Shown here: positions 45,833-56,925 of the stretch, in pieces
Numbering within the stretch: the first letter of the stretch is position 1
How the letters are laid out: each line of letters opens with the position of its first letter
Source: Achromobacter piechaudii NBRC 102461
Lineage (GTDB): Bacteria; Pseudomonadota; Gammaproteobacteria; Burkholderiales; Burkholderiaceae_B
Length of the DNA: 64,000 nt
Reading direction: 5' to 3'
Assembly (NCBI RefSeq): GCF_001571245.1
Contig: NZ_BCTK01000005.1
Location: 930,001 to 994,000, forward strand
The notes under the pieces: model-generated
Told to the model about the DNA's origin: nothing
Database searches by the model: none
What the model saw: the letters and a program-made list of their open reading frames with translations, nothing else
Position numbers and translations under genes: made by a program

Positions 45833-48800
45833 ATGTCGAGTAACACCGTCGCCCAGTTCGCTACCGAGCTGAAAATGCCTGCCAATGTGCTGCTGGATCA
45901 GCTGCGCTCGGCTGGTGTTGACCTCAAATCGGTTGACGATTCCGTCACCGACAGCGACAAGGCGAAATTGCTCGAATCGCTGCGTCGCGCCCATGGCGCG
46001 ACCGAAGGCAAGAAGATCACCTTGACGCGCCGCCAGACGTCCGAGATCCGGCAGGCTGACGCCACCGGCCGCTCGCGCACGATTCAGGTCGAAGTGCGCA
46101 AGAAGCGCGTGTTCGTCAAGCGTGATCCCTCCGAAATCGCCCTTGAGCAGGCCGCGTCCGCGCGCGCCGAAGATGAAGTTGCGATCGAAGACGAGCAGCA
46201 GGTGTCCGCACCGGCTGCCCCCGAGGCTTCCGTCGCGGCTGAAACCCGCGAGGCCGTCGCCGAGCAAGCGGAGGCCCCGGCCGCCGCTGCGGCGCAAGAG
46301 CCCGTTGCTGTAGAAGCGCCCGCGCCGGTTGAAGCGCCCGCGCCTGTTGAATCCGTCGCGGCCGAAGTGCCCGCCCCCGTCGAGGCGCAAGCCCCCGAAG
46401 TCCAGGCCCAGCCTGAACCCGAACCGACGCCGGCGCCTGCTCCTGCCGAGCCCGTGGCCGAAGAGGCCAAGCCCGAAGTTAAGACTGAATCCACCGAGCC
46501 CAAGGCTGAAGAAGCCAAGCCGGAACCCGTTGTGCTAGCCAATAAGTCCGAAACACCTTCCCCTGAGGCCACTGCGCCGATCGCCCAGGCGCAGCCTGCC
46601 GCGAAGTCCGAACCCGTAAAGACCGCTGCGCCCGCGCCGGCCACGCCTGCGCCTGCCGCCAAGGTGGGCAATCGTGCCGACAACCGCCGCGCCGGTCCGC
46701 CGCTCGCCGCCTCTGCCACGACGGGAGGCCGCGACGAAGCGCGCCGTGCCGCCGAGGCCGAAGCCGCCGCGCTGCGCGAGATGCTGAACCGTCCGCGCAA
46801 GGTGCTGCGCGCCCCCGAGCCGGAGGCGCCCGCCGCCGCCGCTGCTCCGATTTCGGGCACGCTGCACAAGCCGGCCGGCAAGCCGGGCGCCACGCCTGGC
46901 GCCAAGAAGGACGCCAAACCCGCCGCTCCTGGCGCGAAGAAGACCATCAAGACCGCCGAAGTCGCTTCGACCTGGTCCGATGACGCCTCGCGCAAGAAGC
47001 CCGCCGACAAGCCGGCCGCTCCGGCCAGCCGCGACGGCTGGCGCGCGGGTGGCAAGGGTGGCGGCAAGGGCGGTGGCCGTGGTGGCCGCAACCAGCAGAA
47101 CGACCGCCGCAACGAGCCCGCGCCGCAGGAATTCATTGCACGCGAAGTTCACGTGCCGGAAACCATCAGCGTGGCCGATCTGGCTCACAAGATGTCCGTG
47201 AAGGCCGCCGAGGTCATCAAGCATCTGATGAAGCTGGGCCAGATGGTCACCATCAACCAGGTGCTGGACCAGGAAACGGCCATGATCGTGGTCGAGGAAC
47301 TGGGCCACGTCGCGATCGCCGCCAAGCTGGACGATCCGGAAGCGTTCCTGGACGAATCCGCAACGGTTTCCGAAGCCGAACAACTGCCGCGCGCTCCCGT
47401 CGTGACCGTCATGGGCCACGTCGACCACGGCAAGACCTCGCTGCTGGATTACATCCGCCGCGCCAAGGTTGCCGCGGGCGAAGCCGGCGGCATTACGCAA
47501 CACATCGGCGCCTACCACGTTCAGACCGAACGCGGCATGGTGACCTTCCTTGACACTCCGGGCCACGAGGCGTTCACCGCCATGCGTGCCCGTGGCGCCA
47601 AGGCCACCGACATCGTCATCCTGGTGGTCGCTTCCGACGACGGCGTCATGCCGCAAACGCGTGAAGCCATCCACCATGCCAAGGCTGCGGGCGTGCCCAT
47701 GGTCGTGGCCGTGACCAAGATCGACAAGCCGTCCGCCAACCCGGAACGCGTCAAGCAGGAATTGGTGGCGGAACAGGTTGTGCCGGAAGAATACGGTGGC
47801 GACGTGCCCTTCGTGGGCGTGTCGGCCAAGACCGGCGAAGGCATCGACGATCTGCTGGAAAACGTGCTGCTGCAAGCCGAAGTGCTGGAACTGAAGGCTC
47901 CGGAAGACGCGCCCGCCAAGGGCCTGGTCATCGAAGCCCGTCTGGACAAGGGCCGTGGCCCGGTCGCGACGATCCTGGTGCAAAGCGGCACGCTCAAGCG
48001 TGGCGACGTGGTGCTGGCCGGCGCAAGCTTTGGCCGCGTGCGCGCCATGCTGGACGAAAACGGCAAGCCGATCCAATCGGCGGGTCCTTCCATCCCGGTG
48101 GAAATCCAGGGCCTGACCGAAGTGCCGGCCGCCGGCGACGAGCTGATGGCGCTGTCCGACGAGCGCAAGGCGCGCGAAATCGCGCTGTTCCGCCAAGGCA
48201 AGTTCCGCGACGTCAAGCTGGCTCGCCAACAGGCCGCCAAGCTGGAATCGATGTTCGACAACCTGGGCGAGGGCACGCAAACGCTCACGCTTATCGTCAA
48301 GACCGACGTGCAGGGTTCGCAGGAAGCGCTGGTGCAGTCGCTGGTCAAGCTGTCGACCGACGAAGTCCGTGTGCAAGTGGTGCACGCGGCTGTTGGCGGC
48401 ATCTCGGAAACCGACATCAACCTGGCCATCGCCTCGAATGCGGTCGTCATCGGCTTTAACGTGCGTGCGGAAGCAAGCGCCAAGAAGCTGGCCGAGAACA
48501 ACGGCATCGACGTGCGCTACTACAACATCATCTATGACGCCGTGGATGAAGTTAAGGCCGCCATGTCGGGCATGCTTGCGCCCGAGAAGAAAGAAGAAAT
48601 CATCGGCCTGGTCGAGATCCGTGAGGTCTACAGCATCTCGCGCCTTGGCAACATCGCTGGTTGTATGGTGCTTGACGGCATCGTCCGCCGCGATTCCCAG
48701 GTACGCCTGCTGCGCAACAACGTGGTTCACTGGACGGGGCATCTTGAATCGCTGCGCCGCTTCAAGGACGACGTCAAGGAAGTCAAGTCGGGCTTCGATT

Positions 48801-48889
48801 GCGGTCTTACGCTGCGCGGCAACAACGACATCCAGGTGGGTGACCAGCTGGAAGTCTTTGAAATCAAGGAAATCGCGCGTACGCTGTAA
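45833..48889 (+). CDS. infB: Translation initiation factor IF-2
   Basis: A 1018-residue initiator-tRNA-binding GTPase. A conserved N-terminal fragment (1-50) and an Ala/Pro/Glu-rich linker with KKPADKP-type basic parts (about 110-430) lead to a second IF2_N domain. G1 GHVDHGKT is near 525, DTPGH near 573 and TKID near 629. The two beta-barrels and C2 domain end the protein. GGAAGAGAGAG precedes the start. It is longer than the E. coli alpha form (890) because of the linker. Confidence 0.97.
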   Translation: MSSNTVAQFATELKMPANVLLDQLRSAGVDLKSVDDSVTDSDKAKLLESLRRAHGATEGKKITLTRRQTSEIRQADATGRSRTIQVEVRKKRVFVKRDPSEIALEQAASARAEDEVAIEDEQQVSAPAAPEASVAAETREAVAEQAEAPAAAAAQEPVAVEAPAPVEAPAPVESVAAEVPAPVEAQAPEVQAQPEPEPTPAPAPAEPVAEEAKPEVKTESTEPKAEEAKPEPVVLANKSETPSPEATAPIAQAQPAAKSEPVKTAAPAPATPAPAAKVGNRADNRRAGPPLAASATTGGRDEARRAAEAEAAALREMLNRPRKVLRAPEPEAPAAAAAPISGTLHKPAGKPGATPGAKKDAKPAAPGAKKTIKTAEVASTWSDDASRKKPADKPAAPASRDGWRAGGKGGGKGGGRGGRNQQNDRRNEPAPQEFIAREVHVPETISVADLAHKMSVKAAEVIKHLMKLGQMVTINQVLDQETAMIVVEELGHVAIAAKLDDPEAFLDESATVSEAEQLPRAPVVTVMGHVDHGKTSLLDYIRRAKVAAGEAGGITQHIGAYHVQTERGMVTFLDTPGHEAFTAMRARGAKATDIVILVVASDDGVMPQTREAIHHAKAAGVPMVVAVTKIDKPSANPERVKQELVAEQVVPEEYGGDVPFVGVSAKTGEGIDDLLENVLLQAEVLELKAPEDAPAKGLVIEARLDKGRGPVATILVQSGTLKRGDVVLAGASFGRVRAMLDENGKPIQSAGPSIPVEIQGLTEVPAAGDELMALSDERKAREIALFRQGKFRDVKLARQQAAKLESMFDNLGEGTQTLTLIVKTDVQGSQEALVQSLVKLSTDEVRVQVVHAAVGGISETDINLAIASNAVVIGFNVRAEASAKKLAENNGIDVRYYNIIYDAVDEVKAAMSGMLAPEKKEEIIGLVEIREVYSISRLGNIAGCMVLDGIVRRDSQVRLLRNNVVHWTGHLESLRRFKDDVKEVKSGFDCGLTLRGNNDIQVGDQLEVFEIKEIARTL

Positions 48890-48912
48890 AGCGTCGCGAG
48901 GCATTATTGCTA

Positions 48913-49314
48913 ATGAGCCGTCACAAGTCCAAAGCCATCCCCGGCCGCAATCTGCGGTTGGCCGACCAGATCCAGAAGGATCTGGCGGAGATCATCCAGC
49001 GCGAAATCGATATGTCTCGCGCTGGGCTGATCACGCTCTCCGGTGTGGAATTGTCGACCGACTACGCGCATGCCAAGGTGTGGTTCACGGTTTTGGGCGC
49101 CGAGCCCGAAGCCGCCACCGCCTTGCTGAACGAAAAAGCCGGTTGGCTGCATTCCCAGCTTTACAAGCTGCTGCACATACACACTGTCCCCACTTTGCGC
49201 TTCTTCCACGACGAGCAAATCGCTCGTGGCATCGAAATGTCGATCCTCATCGACCGCGCAAACCGGCCCGGCCCGCACTCGGGCGTGCCTGACGAACCTG
49301 AAGACCAGTCCTGA
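48913..49314 (+). CDS. rbfA: Ribosome-binding factor A
   Basis: A 133-residue KH-like 30S maturation factor needed for 16S 5' end processing and cold growth. Blocks [18 protein letters not shown] and [15 protein letters not shown] are typical (shown in part). ATG 48913 is preferred over a TTG two codons earlier. It lies 23 bp after infB. Confidence 0.95.
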   Translation: MSRHKSKAIPGRNLRLADQIQKDLAEIIQREIDMSRAGLITLSGVELSTDYAHAKVWFTVLGAEPEAATALLNEKAGWLHSQLYKLLHIHTVPTLRFFHDEQIARGIEMSILIDRANRPGPHSGVPDEPEDQS

Positions 49315-49352
49315 TCGGGCTGTCGTCACTGCTTTTCAACCGGATTCCGACG

Positions 49353-50105
49353 ATGGCTAAACGACGCGGGCTTTTGCTCGACGGTGTGCTGTTGCTCGAC
49401 AAACCCGTAGGTTTGTCGAGCAACCACGCCTTGCAACGCGCCAAGCGTGCCATGGACGCGGCGAAAGCCGGTCATACCGGCACGCTGGATCCCTTCGCTA
49501 CCGGCTTGCTGGTGTGCTGTATGGGACGCGCAACAAAAATTTCCGGCGCGATGCTTAACGCCGACAAGGCGTATCGCGCTACGCTGCAATTTGGCAGCGA
49601 AACCGATTCCGGCGACCTGACCGGCAACGTCGTGTCGACCGCCGAGCCGGGCTTCACCGTTGACGAACCGGCGCTGCGCGACGCGCTGTCACGTTTCTCG
49701 GGCACGATCGAGCAGATTCCGCCGATGTACTCCGCGCTCAAGCGCGATGGCAAGCCGCTGTACGAGTACGCGCGCGCCGGCATCGAGCTGGAACGGGCCC
49801 CGCGCCAGATCACGATTCACCGCATCGAGCTGTTGTCCCTTTCCGGGACGCAGGCAGAGATCGATGTGGCTTGCAGTAAAGGCACATACATCCGAACACT
49901 GGCCCAGGACATCGGGCGCGTGCTGGGCTGTTTCGCCCACCTGACGGCGCTGCGGCGCACGCATGTCGGGCCATTTTCTCTGGAACGCGCCGTTGAGCTG
50001 GAAGCCTTGCAGGCCATGCCAGACCCGAAGCAGGCATTGCTTGCACTGAACGAATTGCCGGAGGGCTTGCTGCCCTCCACCCTGACCTTAAAGGACTCGC
50101 TATGA
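49353..50105 (+). CDS. truB: tRNA pseudouridine(55) synthase
   Basis: A 250-residue enzyme that makes the T-loop pseudouridine-55. The catalytic Asp is in [14 protein letters not shown] (residues 47-60), with [10 protein letters not shown] before it and [12 protein letters not shown] after it. Its stop overlaps the typA start (ATGA). Confidence 0.97.
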   Translation: MAKRRGLLLDGVLLLDKPVGLSSNHALQRAKRAMDAAKAGHTGTLDPFATGLLVCCMGRATKISGAMLNADKAYRATLQFGSETDSGDLTGNVVSTAEPGFTVDEPALRDALSRFSGTIEQIPPMYSALKRDGKPLYEYARAGIELERAPRQITIHRIELLSLSGTQAEIDVACSKGTYIRTLAQDIGRVLGCFAHLTALRRTHVGPFSLERAVELEALQAMPDPKQALLALNELPEGLLPSTLTLKDSL

Positions 50106-51925
50106 CTCGCGCCTTGCGCAACGTCGCCATCATCGCCCACGTGGACCACGGTAAAACAACCCTGGTCGACCAGCTGCTGCGCCAATCCGGCACCTTCCGC
50201 GAAAACCAGGCGCTGACCGAACGGGTCATGGACTCGAACGATCTGGAAAAAGAACGCGGCATCACGATTCTGGCCAAGAACTGTGCCGTTGAATACGAAG
50301 GCACGCACATCAACATCGTCGACACCCCGGGTCACGCCGACTTCGGTGGTGAAGTCGAACGCGTGCTGTCCATGGTCGACGGCGTGCTGCTGCTGGTTGA
50401 CGCCGTTGAAGGCCCGATGCCGCAGACCATTTTCGTGACGCGCAAGGCGCTGGCCCTGGGCCTGAAGCCGATCGTCGTCGTCAACAAGGTCGATCGCCCC
50501 GGCGCTCGCACCGACTTCGTCATCAACGCCACGTTCGACCTGTTCGACAAGCTGGGCGCGACCGAAGAGCAGCTGGACTTCCCCGTGGTTTACGCCTCGG
50601 GCCTGTCGGGCTACGCCGGTCTGACCCCGGACGTGCGCGAAGGCAACATGCGTCCGTTGTTCGAAGCCATTCTGCAGCACGTGCCGCAGCGTGACGACGA
50701 TCCCAACGGTCCGCTGCAAATGCAGATCATCTCGCTGGACTACAACAGCTACGTCGGCAAGATCGGCGTGGGCCGCATCAACCGTGGCCGCATGCGCCCC
50801 GGCATGGAAGTGGCTTACAAGTTCGGTCCGGACGGCCAGAGCGGCCGTGGCCGCATCAACCAGGTCCAGAAGTTCCATGGCCTGGAGCGCGTGGTGGTTG
50901 ACGAAGCCGAAGCCGGCGACATCGTGCTGATCAACGGCATCGAAGAACTGGGCATTGGCTGCACCGTGACCGACGTCGTCACGCAGGAAGCCCTGCCGAT
51001 GCTGCGCATCGACGAGCCGACGCTGACCATGAACTTCATGGTGAACACGTCGCCGCTGGCCGGCCGCGAAGGCAAGTTCGTGACCAGCCGCCAAGTGCGT
51101 GATCGCCTGGATCGCGAACTGAAGTCCAACGTGGCGCTGCGTGTGCGCGACACGGGCGACGACACGGTGTTCGAAGTGTCGGGCCGTGGCGAATTGCACC
51201 TGACGATTCTGCTGGAAACGATGCGTCGCGAAGGCTATGAACTGGCCGTGTCGCGTCCCCGCGTGGTGTTCAAGGAAATCGACGGCGTGAAGTGCGAGCC
51301 GTTCGAATCGCTGACCATCGACGTTGAAGATGCCCACCAGGGCGGCGTGATGGAAGAGCTGGGCCGCCGCAAGGGCGACCTGCAAGACATGCAGCCGGAC
51401 GGCCGTGGCCGTACCCGCCTGGAATACCTGATCCCGGCCCGTGGCCTGATCGGCTTCCAGAACGAGTTCCTGACGCTGACGCGCGGCACGGGTCTGATGA
51501 GCCACATCTTCCACGAATACGCCCCGGTCAAGGAAGGTTCGATCGGCGAGCGTCGCAACGGCGTGCTGATCAGCCAGGACCAGGGCGATGCCGTGGCCTA
51601 CGCGCTGTGGAAGCTGCAGGATCGCGGCCGCATGTTCGTGAGCCCGGGCGATGCGCTGTATGAAGGCATGATCATCGGCATTCACAGCCGCGACAACGAT
51701 CTGGTCGTGAACCCGATCAAGGGCAAGCAGCTGACCAACGTGCGCGCCTCGGGTACCGACGAAGCCGTGCGCCTGGTTCCGCCGATCCAGATGTCGCTGG
51801 AATACGCCGTTGAATTCATCGACGACGACGAACTCGTGGAAATCACGCCCAAGTCGATCCGTCTGCGCAAGCGTCACCTGCTGGAAAACGAACGCAAGCG
51901 CGCCGCGCGCGAAGCCGCCGTCTAA
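50102..51925 (+). CDS. typA: Ribosome-associated GTPase TypA/BipA
   Basis: A 607-residue translation-factor GTPase acting in 50S assembly under stress. G1 AHVDHGKTT is near residues 10-18, RGITI near 57, DTPGH near 76 and NKVD near 130. EF-G-like domains III and V and the BipA-specific C-terminal domain ([17 protein letters not shown] region) follow. It closes the operon before a terminator. Fusion of typA to the rimP-truB run by overlapping codons is notable but seen in relatives. Confidence 0.97.
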   Translation: MTRALRNVAIIAHVDHGKTTLVDQLLRQSGTFRENQALTERVMDSNDLEKERGITILAKNCAVEYEGTHINIVDTPGHADFGGEVERVLSMVDGVLLLVDAVEGPMPQTIFVTRKALALGLKPIVVVNKVDRPGARTDFVINATFDLFDKLGATEEQLDFPVVYASGLSGYAGLTPDVREGNMRPLFEAILQHVPQRDDDPNGPLQMQIISLDYNSYVGKIGVGRINRGRMRPGMEVAYKFGPDGQSGRGRINQVQKFHGLERVVVDEAEAGDIVLINGIEELGIGCTVTDVVTQEALPMLRIDEPTLTMNFMVNTSPLAGREGKFVTSRQVRDRLDRELKSNVALRVRDTGDDTVFEVSGRGELHLTILLETMRREGYELAVSRPRVVFKEIDGVKCEPFESLTIDVEDAHQGGVMEELGRRKGDLQDMQPDGRGRTRLEYLIPARGLIGFQNEFLTLTRGTGLMSHIFHEYAPVKEGSIGERRNGVLISQDQGDAVAYALWKLQDRGRMFVSPGDALYEGMIIGIHSRDNDLVVNPIKGKQLTNVRASGTDEAVRLVPPIQMSLEYAVEFIDDDELVEITPKSIRLRKRHLLENERKRAAREAAV

Positions 51926-51967
51926 GGCGACGAACCCGGGGTCTTGGACCCTGGCGTTTGGGCTGTA

Positions 51968-52006
51968 CAAAAAAAGCCGCACACCTTCGGGTGCGCGGCT
52001 TTTTTG
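51968..52006. terminator. Bidirectional terminator between typA and the tautomerase gene
   Basis: AAAAAGCCGCACACC / GGTGCGCGGCTTTTTT with a TTCG loop and one mismatch. A-run and T-run on either side; the flanking genes converge. Confidence 0.92.
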
Positions 52007-52021
52007 CATCGGGCGGCAGCG

Positions 52022-52420
52022 TTATAGGCCCGCTTTCTGATGCCGGTATTCCTGCGTGGCCCCACCGTAGCCATACGCGGCCGCTCGCGCATCGATGACG
52101 TGCACATACGAGCATTCGTGCAGCTCGCCCAATATCTGCTGGAAGGACGCGTAGATCTCCTTGATGAAACGCGCTTTCTCCGCCTTGGTATTGGTTTCGT
52201 CAGTGACGCTGATGTCCAGGTGAAAGGCGTTCTTGCCCAGTTCCGATAGCGGCTGGCCGCCGATGAACCAGAGATCGTGGGGGATGTGCTGCAAAGTGAT
52301 CGCGATGACCGGCAGCTTTTTGCCCAGGACGGATTGCGTCAACTGCGCCACGGAATCGACGATGCGACGGTTGACGGCGGGGTCGGATTGACCGGAAACA
52401 TGGACAACGATATGGGGCAT
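52022..52420 (-). CDS. Tautomerase-family protein
   Basis: A 132-residue protein beginning MPHIVVHVSG, so Pro2 could be the catalytic base of the 4-oxalocrotonate tautomerase superfamily. The length is about twice that of a 4-OT monomer, as in the longer tautomerase groups. The substrate is unknown. ATG 52420 has AGGAG at the right distance. It is divergent from a LysR gene (107 bp apart), which may regulate it. Confidence 0.82.
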   Translation of the reverse strand: MPHIVVHVSGQSDPAVNRRIVDSVAQLTQSVLGKKLPVIAITLQHIPHDLWFIGGQPLSELGKNAFHLDISVTDETNTKAEKARFIKEIYASFQQILGELHECSYVHVIDARAAAYGYGGATQEYRHQKAGL

Positions 52421-52527
52421 GACAGGCTCCTGTGAGTAGGGGTACAAGGCCAGTGTAGGAAGTCGATTGACATCGGAAAAGCGGGAAATTACGATTCCAT
52501 CCATCGATTAATCCGTTGGATGACGCC

Positions 52528-53391
52528 ATGTCTGGCTTTGATCTGGACCAGTTGCGCACCCTGGTCGCCGTGCTTGATGCGGGAAGCCTGACGGCGGCGG
52601 CGCCGAAGGTATTTTTGTCGCAGTCGTCCGTCAGCGAGCAAATGCGCAAGCTGGAGGATCGCGCTGGCCAGCCGCTGCTGGTGCGCGCCAAGACCGGCGT
52701 GACCGCGACCCCGGCAGGTGAACGGCTCTTGCGCCATGCGCGCGCCATTCTTGCATTGAGCGACGAGGCTTATCGCGATTTGCGCGGTGTTGCGCTGCGC
52801 GGCGAGTTGCGCTTTTTCATCACGGATTATTTTCGGCCGGGCGACGTCGCGCGCATGCTGCGGCGCTTGAACGAGCATTACCCGCAGGTGCGGCTGCACG
52901 TCACCATCATGAAAAGCGGGGCGATCGAGGCCGCGTACGAGCGTGGTGAGATCGACGTGGGCATATCCATGTCGATTCAGGAACGCGGGGCGCCGAGGGC
53001 GCGGGCTCAGGGCGCATTGCTGCGCCGCGAGCCGCTGCTATGGATGGCTGCCGAAGGAGCAAGCACGCCGCCTGACGGACCCTTGCCCTTGCTGGTGCTG
53101 CCCGAGACGTGCGCGTTGCGCCAGTACGTGGAACGCCAGCTCACGCGGCGCGCCGTGCCCTATACCGTGGCTCATGTTGCGTCTGGCGTGGCCGGTTTGC
53201 AGTTGGCAATTTCGGCGGGCCTGGGCGTGGCCTGCCTGAACGAGTCCGCGCTGGCGCCAGGCATCGCGCGGCTGCACGCAGCCGGGCTGCCAACGCTGCC
53301 ATCGGTAGAATTCCGGCTGCTGCCCGCGCGCCCAGGCGAAAGCGAGTTCATCGCGCTGGCGCGCGAAGCCATTGTCAAAGCCATGGCCTGA
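52528..53391 (+). CDS. LysR-type transcriptional regulator
   Basis: A 287-residue regulator with the winged helix near residues 4-62 (DLDQLRTLVAVLDAGSLTAAA in part, QSSVSEQMRKLE) and a substrate-binding-like domain. ATG 52528 is chosen; an in-frame TTG four codons before it has no ribosome site. Divergent from the tautomerase gene. An ATCCA-N13-TGGAT dyad (52499-52521) covers the region in front of its start and could be its own binding site. Confidence 0.92.
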   Translation: MSGFDLDQLRTLVAVLDAGSLTAAAPKVFLSQSSVSEQMRKLEDRAGQPLLVRAKTGVTATPAGERLLRHARAILALSDEAYRDLRGVALRGELRFFITDYFRPGDVARMLRRLNEHYPQVRLHVTIMKSGAIEAAYERGEIDVGISMSIQERGAPRARAQGALLRREPLLWMAAEGASTPPDGPLPLLVLPETCALRQYVERQLTRRAVPYTVAHVASGVAGLQLAISAGLGVACLNESALAPGIARLHAAGLPTLPSVEFRLLPARPGESEFIALAREAIVKAMA

Positions 53392-53426
53392 ACCGTTGGC
53401 TTGAAACGCTGGCTTGAAGCGAGCGC

Positions 53427-53456
53427 CAGACGGCGGCCCGTCAAGGCCGCCGTCTG
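53427..53456. other. Perfect 12-bp hairpin between convergent genes
   Basis: CAGACGGCGGCC (53427-53438) / GGCCGCCGTCTG (53445-53456) with a 6-nt loop. No T-run on either side. Probably ends or protects both converging messages. Confidence 0.55.
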
Positions 53457-53459
53457 CGT

Positions 53460-54122
53460 TCAAGCGGGCAGGGAAGGGGCGTATTGCGCTTCGGAATGGA
53501 CCTTGTCGTGGAACTCCACCACGCGGCGAACCACCTTGACGGGGTCGTCCTCGATGATGAAAAGCTCCAGGTCGTGGGCGCCGATCATGCCGTTGCCCAG
53601 TACCTGGTCGCCCAGCCATTCGACCATGCCGGACCAGTACTCGCTGCCCACCAGTACGATGGGCGCGGGCGGCACCTTGCCCGTCTGGATGAGCGTCAAC
53701 GCTTCGAAGAGCTCGTCCAGCGTGCCAAAGCCGCCCGGCATCGCCACATAGGCGAAGCTGTGCATGAAGAACGTGGCCTTGCGCGAGAAGAAATACTCGA
53801 ATGACAGGCTGATGGTCTGGTATTCGTTGTTGTGGGCTTCATGCGGCAGGCTGATGTTCAGCCCGATGCTGGTGCCGCCCGCTTCGAAGGCGCCCTTGTT
53901 GGCGGCCTCCATGATGCCGGGGCCACCCCCTGCAATGACCGCGAACCCGGCGCCGGCCAAGGCAGCCGAAATGGCGACGGTGGTTTCATAGTGGGGGGAG
54001 TTGCGGCTGACGCGTGCACTGCCGAATACGCTGACTGCGGGCCCGATGTTCGCGAGCTTGTCTGCCGCCGTCCGTATCTCTGACATAATCAGCGGAATTT
54101 GTTTGCCGGCGGGTGTTTCCAT
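53460..54122 (-). CDS. LOG-family protein (TIGR00730; nucleotide 5'-monophosphate phosphoribohydrolase type)
   Basis: A 220-residue Rossmann-fold protein with GGGPGIMEAANKGA and PGGFGTLDELFEA, the two signature motifs of the LOG/PpnN-like family. The family cleaves nucleoside monophosphates (cytokinin riboside 5'-phosphate in plants) to base and ribose phosphate. I chose the ATG at 54122 with AAAGG upstream. An upstream ATG at 54140 overlaps the polA start codon on the other strand. Confidence 0.87.
   Translation of the reverse strand: METPAGKQIPLIMSEIRTAADKLANIGPAVSVFGSARVSRNSPHYETTVAISAALAGAGFAVIAGGGPGIMEAANKGAFEAGGTSIGLNISLPHEAHNNEYQTISLSFEYFFSRKATFFMHSFAYVAMPGGFGTLDELFEALTLIQTGKVPPAPIVLVGSEYWSGMVEWLGDQVLGNGMIGAHDLELFIIEDDPVKVVRRVVEFHDKVHSEAQYAPSLPA
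54081..54089 (+). promoter_or_regulatory. Extended -10 for polA inside the LOG gene
   Basis: TGA-CATAAT about 50 bp before the polA ATG. A -35-like TTGTCT at 54058 is too far away. Since only 16 bp separate the two divergent genes, the polA promoter has to lie in the LOG coding region. Confidence 0.45.
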
Positions 54123-54138
54123 ATCTGCCTTTGTAACC

Positions 54139-56856
54139 ATGAAAAAAACCTTATTACTGGTCGACGGTTCAAGCTACTTGTACCGCGCTTTCCACGCTAT
54201 GCCTGATTTGCGCAACGCGCAAGGCGAACCCACGGGTGCGCTGTACGGCGTGGTCAATATGCTGCGCAAGCTTGTATCTGATCATAAGGCAGAGTATGCC
54301 GCATGTATTTTCGATGCTCGCGGCAAGACTTTTCGCGACGACCTGTACCCCGAGTACAAGTCGCATCGTCCTCCCATGCCCGAAGACCTGGCCGCGCAGA
54401 TCGAACCCATCCACCGCGCGGTCCGCGCGCTGGGCTGGCCGGTGCTGGCCATCGAAGGCGTAGAGGCCGACGACGTCATCGGCACGCTGGCCAAGCGCGC
54501 CGCCGAACACGATGTGCACACCATCGTCTCCACGGGCGACAAGGACCTGGCGCAGCTGGTCAACAGCCATGTCACGCTGGTCAACACCATGACCGGTGAA
54601 GTGCTGGACGAGCCCGGTGTGGTCAACAAGTTTGGCGTGCCTCCCGACCGCATCGTTGACTATCTGATGCTGGTGGGCGATACCGTCGACAACGTGCCCG
54701 GCGTCACCAAGGTCGGGCCGAAGACGGCGGTGAAGTGGCTGACTGAATTCGGTTCCATCGACAAGCTGATCGAAGGCGCCGAGACCATCAAGGGCGTGGC
54801 AGGCAACAACTTGCGCGAGGCCATCCCCAACTTTCCGCTGACCCGTCAGCTGCTGACGGTGAAGTACGACTGCGACCTGACCGGCCATGTCGAAAGCGTG
54901 GACGACCTGATCCCGCGCGAGCGCGACACCGCCACGCTGACCGAGCTGTACGAACGCTACGGCTTTCGTACCTGGCTGCGCGACCTGACGGGCGACGCCG
55001 AACGCGTTCCCGCCGGCGATGCGCGCATCGCCGTCGACGTGCCGCAGGTGCCCACCGAACTGGACTACCGCATCATTTCCGACTGGGCCGAGTTCGACGC
55101 CTGGTTCGAGCGCTTGCAGAACGCCTCGCTGGTGGCGCTGGACACCGAGACCACCTCGTTGGACCAGATGCAGGCGCGGCTGGTCGGCCTGTCGCTGGCG
55201 GTGGAACCGGGCGTGGCCTGCTACATCCCCGTCGCGCATCGCGGCCCGGACGGCGCCACGCAACTGCCCAAGGCCGAGGTGCTGGCGCGCCTGAAGCCCT
55301 GGCTTGAGGACGCCTCGCGCGCCAAGCTGCTGCATCATGCCAAGTACGACGCCCACGTGTTCGCCAACGAGGGCATTGCGCTGGCCGGCATCACCGACGA
55401 CACGATGCTGCAAGCCTACGTGCTGGAATCGCATCGCGGCGTGGGGCTGAACGACCTGGCGCAGCGCTATCTGGGGCGCAGCGGCATATCGTACGAAGAC
55501 TTGTGCGGCAAGGGCGCCAAGCAGATCGGTTTTGACGAGGTCGCCGTTGACAAGGCCGGGCATTACGCCGCCGAAGACGCCGACTTCACCTTGCAATTGC
55601 ATCATGTGCTGCGCCCGATGGTAGCGGCCAACGAAGGCCTGGACCGCATCTACCAGCTTGAGATCAAGGTGTCGGCGGTGCTGACCACGATCGAACGCAA
55701 TGGCGTGAAGGTCGATGCCGAGGAACTGGGCCGCCAGAGCCACAAGCTGGGCCAGGAAATGCTGCGGCTGGAGCAGAAGGCCTATGAACTGGCCGGTCAG
55801 CCCTTCAACCTGAATTCCCCCAAGCAGTTGGGCGAAATCCTGTTTGACCGCATGCAGTTGCCGGTGGTGCGCAAGACCGCCAGCGGCGCGCCGTCCACCG
55901 ACGAAGACGTGCTGACCAAGCTGGCGCTGGATTACCCGCTGCCGCAGGTGCTGCTGGAATACCGCGGCTTGTCCAAGCTGAAGTCCACCTACACGGACAA
56001 GCTGCCGCGCATGATCAATCCGGCGACCGGGCGCGTGCACACGCGTTACTCCCAGGCGGCGGTCATCACCGGCCGACTGGCTTCGTCCGATCCCAACCTG
56101 CAGAACATTCCCGTGCGCACCGAGGCGGGTCGCCGAGTGCGAGAAGCCTTCATTGCCGAGCAGGGCATGCTGCTGTCGGCGGACTATTCGCAGATCGAGC
56201 TGCGCATCATGGCGCACGTATCCGACGATGCGAACCTGCAAAGCGCGTTTGCCGCCGGCGAGGACATCCACCGCGCCACGGCGGCCGAAGTGTTCGGCGT
56301 GGCCCTGGCCGACGTGTCGACCGATCAGCGCCGGGCGGCCAAGGCCATCAACTTTGGCTTGATCTACGGCATGGGCGTGTTCGGCCTGGCGTCCAACCTG
56401 GGCATCACGCGCGACGCCGCGCAAGCCTATATCGACCGCTATTTCGCGCGCTATCCGGGCGTGGCGATGTACATGGAAAACACGCGCCGCCTGGCACGCG
56501 AACAGGGTTATGTGGAAACCGTTTTCGGCCGGCGTCTGCAACTGCCCGAAATTCGCGGAGCGTCCGGGCCGCGCCGGCAAGGCGCCGAACGCGCCGCCAT
56601 CAACGCGCCCATGCAGGGCACGGCCGCTGACTTGATCAAACTGGCGATGGTGGCCGTGCAGGACTGGCTGGAAGCCGAAAAACTCCAGACCCGCATGATC
56701 ATGCAGGTGCACGATGAACTGGTCCTGGAAGCGCCGGACAACGAGATCGAGGTCGTCAAGGAAGCCTTGCCGCGCCTGATGTGCTCGGTGGCCGAACTGC
56801 GCGTGCCCCTGGTCGCGGAAGTGGGCATGGGCAAGAACTGGGAGCAGGCGCACTAG
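54139..56856 (+). CDS. polA: DNA polymerase I
   Basis: A 905-residue polymerase with all three domains. The 5' nuclease is about 1-290 (VEADDVIGTLA, STGDKDLAQLV). The 3'-5' exonuclease has DTETT near 335. The polymerase has motif A DYSQIELR near 682, O-helix RRAAKAINFGLIYG and motif C VHDELVLE near 857. The start MKKTLLLVDGSSYLYRAFHA (first 20) is typical. The proofreading acidic residues appear intact. No strong Shine-Dalgarno is seen. Confidence 0.97.
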   Translation: MKKTLLLVDGSSYLYRAFHAMPDLRNAQGEPTGALYGVVNMLRKLVSDHKAEYAACIFDARGKTFRDDLYPEYKSHRPPMPEDLAAQIEPIHRAVRALGWPVLAIEGVEADDVIGTLAKRAAEHDVHTIVSTGDKDLAQLVNSHVTLVNTMTGEVLDEPGVVNKFGVPPDRIVDYLMLVGDTVDNVPGVTKVGPKTAVKWLTEFGSIDKLIEGAETIKGVAGNNLREAIPNFPLTRQLLTVKYDCDLTGHVESVDDLIPRERDTATLTELYERYGFRTWLRDLTGDAERVPAGDARIAVDVPQVPTELDYRIISDWAEFDAWFERLQNASLVALDTETTSLDQMQARLVGLSLAVEPGVACYIPVAHRGPDGATQLPKAEVLARLKPWLEDASRAKLLHHAKYDAHVFANEGIALAGITDDTMLQAYVLESHRGVGLNDLAQRYLGRSGISYEDLCGKGAKQIGFDEVAVDKAGHYAAEDADFTLQLHHVLRPMVAANEGLDRIYQLEIKVSAVLTTIERNGVKVDAEELGRQSHKLGQEMLRLEQKAYELAGQPFNLNSPKQLGEILFDRMQLPVVRKTASGAPSTDEDVLTKLALDYPLPQVLLEYRGLSKLKSTYTDKLPRMINPATGRVHTRYSQAAVITGRLASSDPNLQNIPVRTEAGRRVREAFIAEQGMLLSADYSQIELRIMAHVSDDANLQSAFAAGEDIHRATAAEVFGVALADVSTDQRRAAKAINFGLIYGMGVFGLASNLGITRDAAQAYIDRYFARYPGVAMYMENTRRLAREQGYVETVFGRRLQLPEIRGASGPRRQGAERAAINAPMQGTAADLIKLAMVAVQDWLEAEKLQTRMIMQVHDELVLEAPDNEIEVVKEALPRLMCSVAELRVPLVAEVGMGKNWEQAH

Positions 56857-56885
56857 CCCTACGCGACGAGGTTGCGGCGCCTGCG

Positions 56886-56913
56886 ATGGGCCGTCTCTGG
56901 ACGGCCCATTTCC
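56886..56913 (+). terminator. Probable terminator after polA
   Basis: ATGGGCCGTC / GACGGCCCAT perfect 10-bp stem with TCTG loop (56886-56909). The tail TTCCGATTTC is a weak T-tract. Confidence 0.6.
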
Positions 56914-56925
56914 GATTTCGGGATT

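Noticed and set aside
46535..48904. 789-codon open frame antisense to infB
   Set aside because: His/Arg/Gln-rich composition typical of the reverse strand of a GC-rich gene; no motif.
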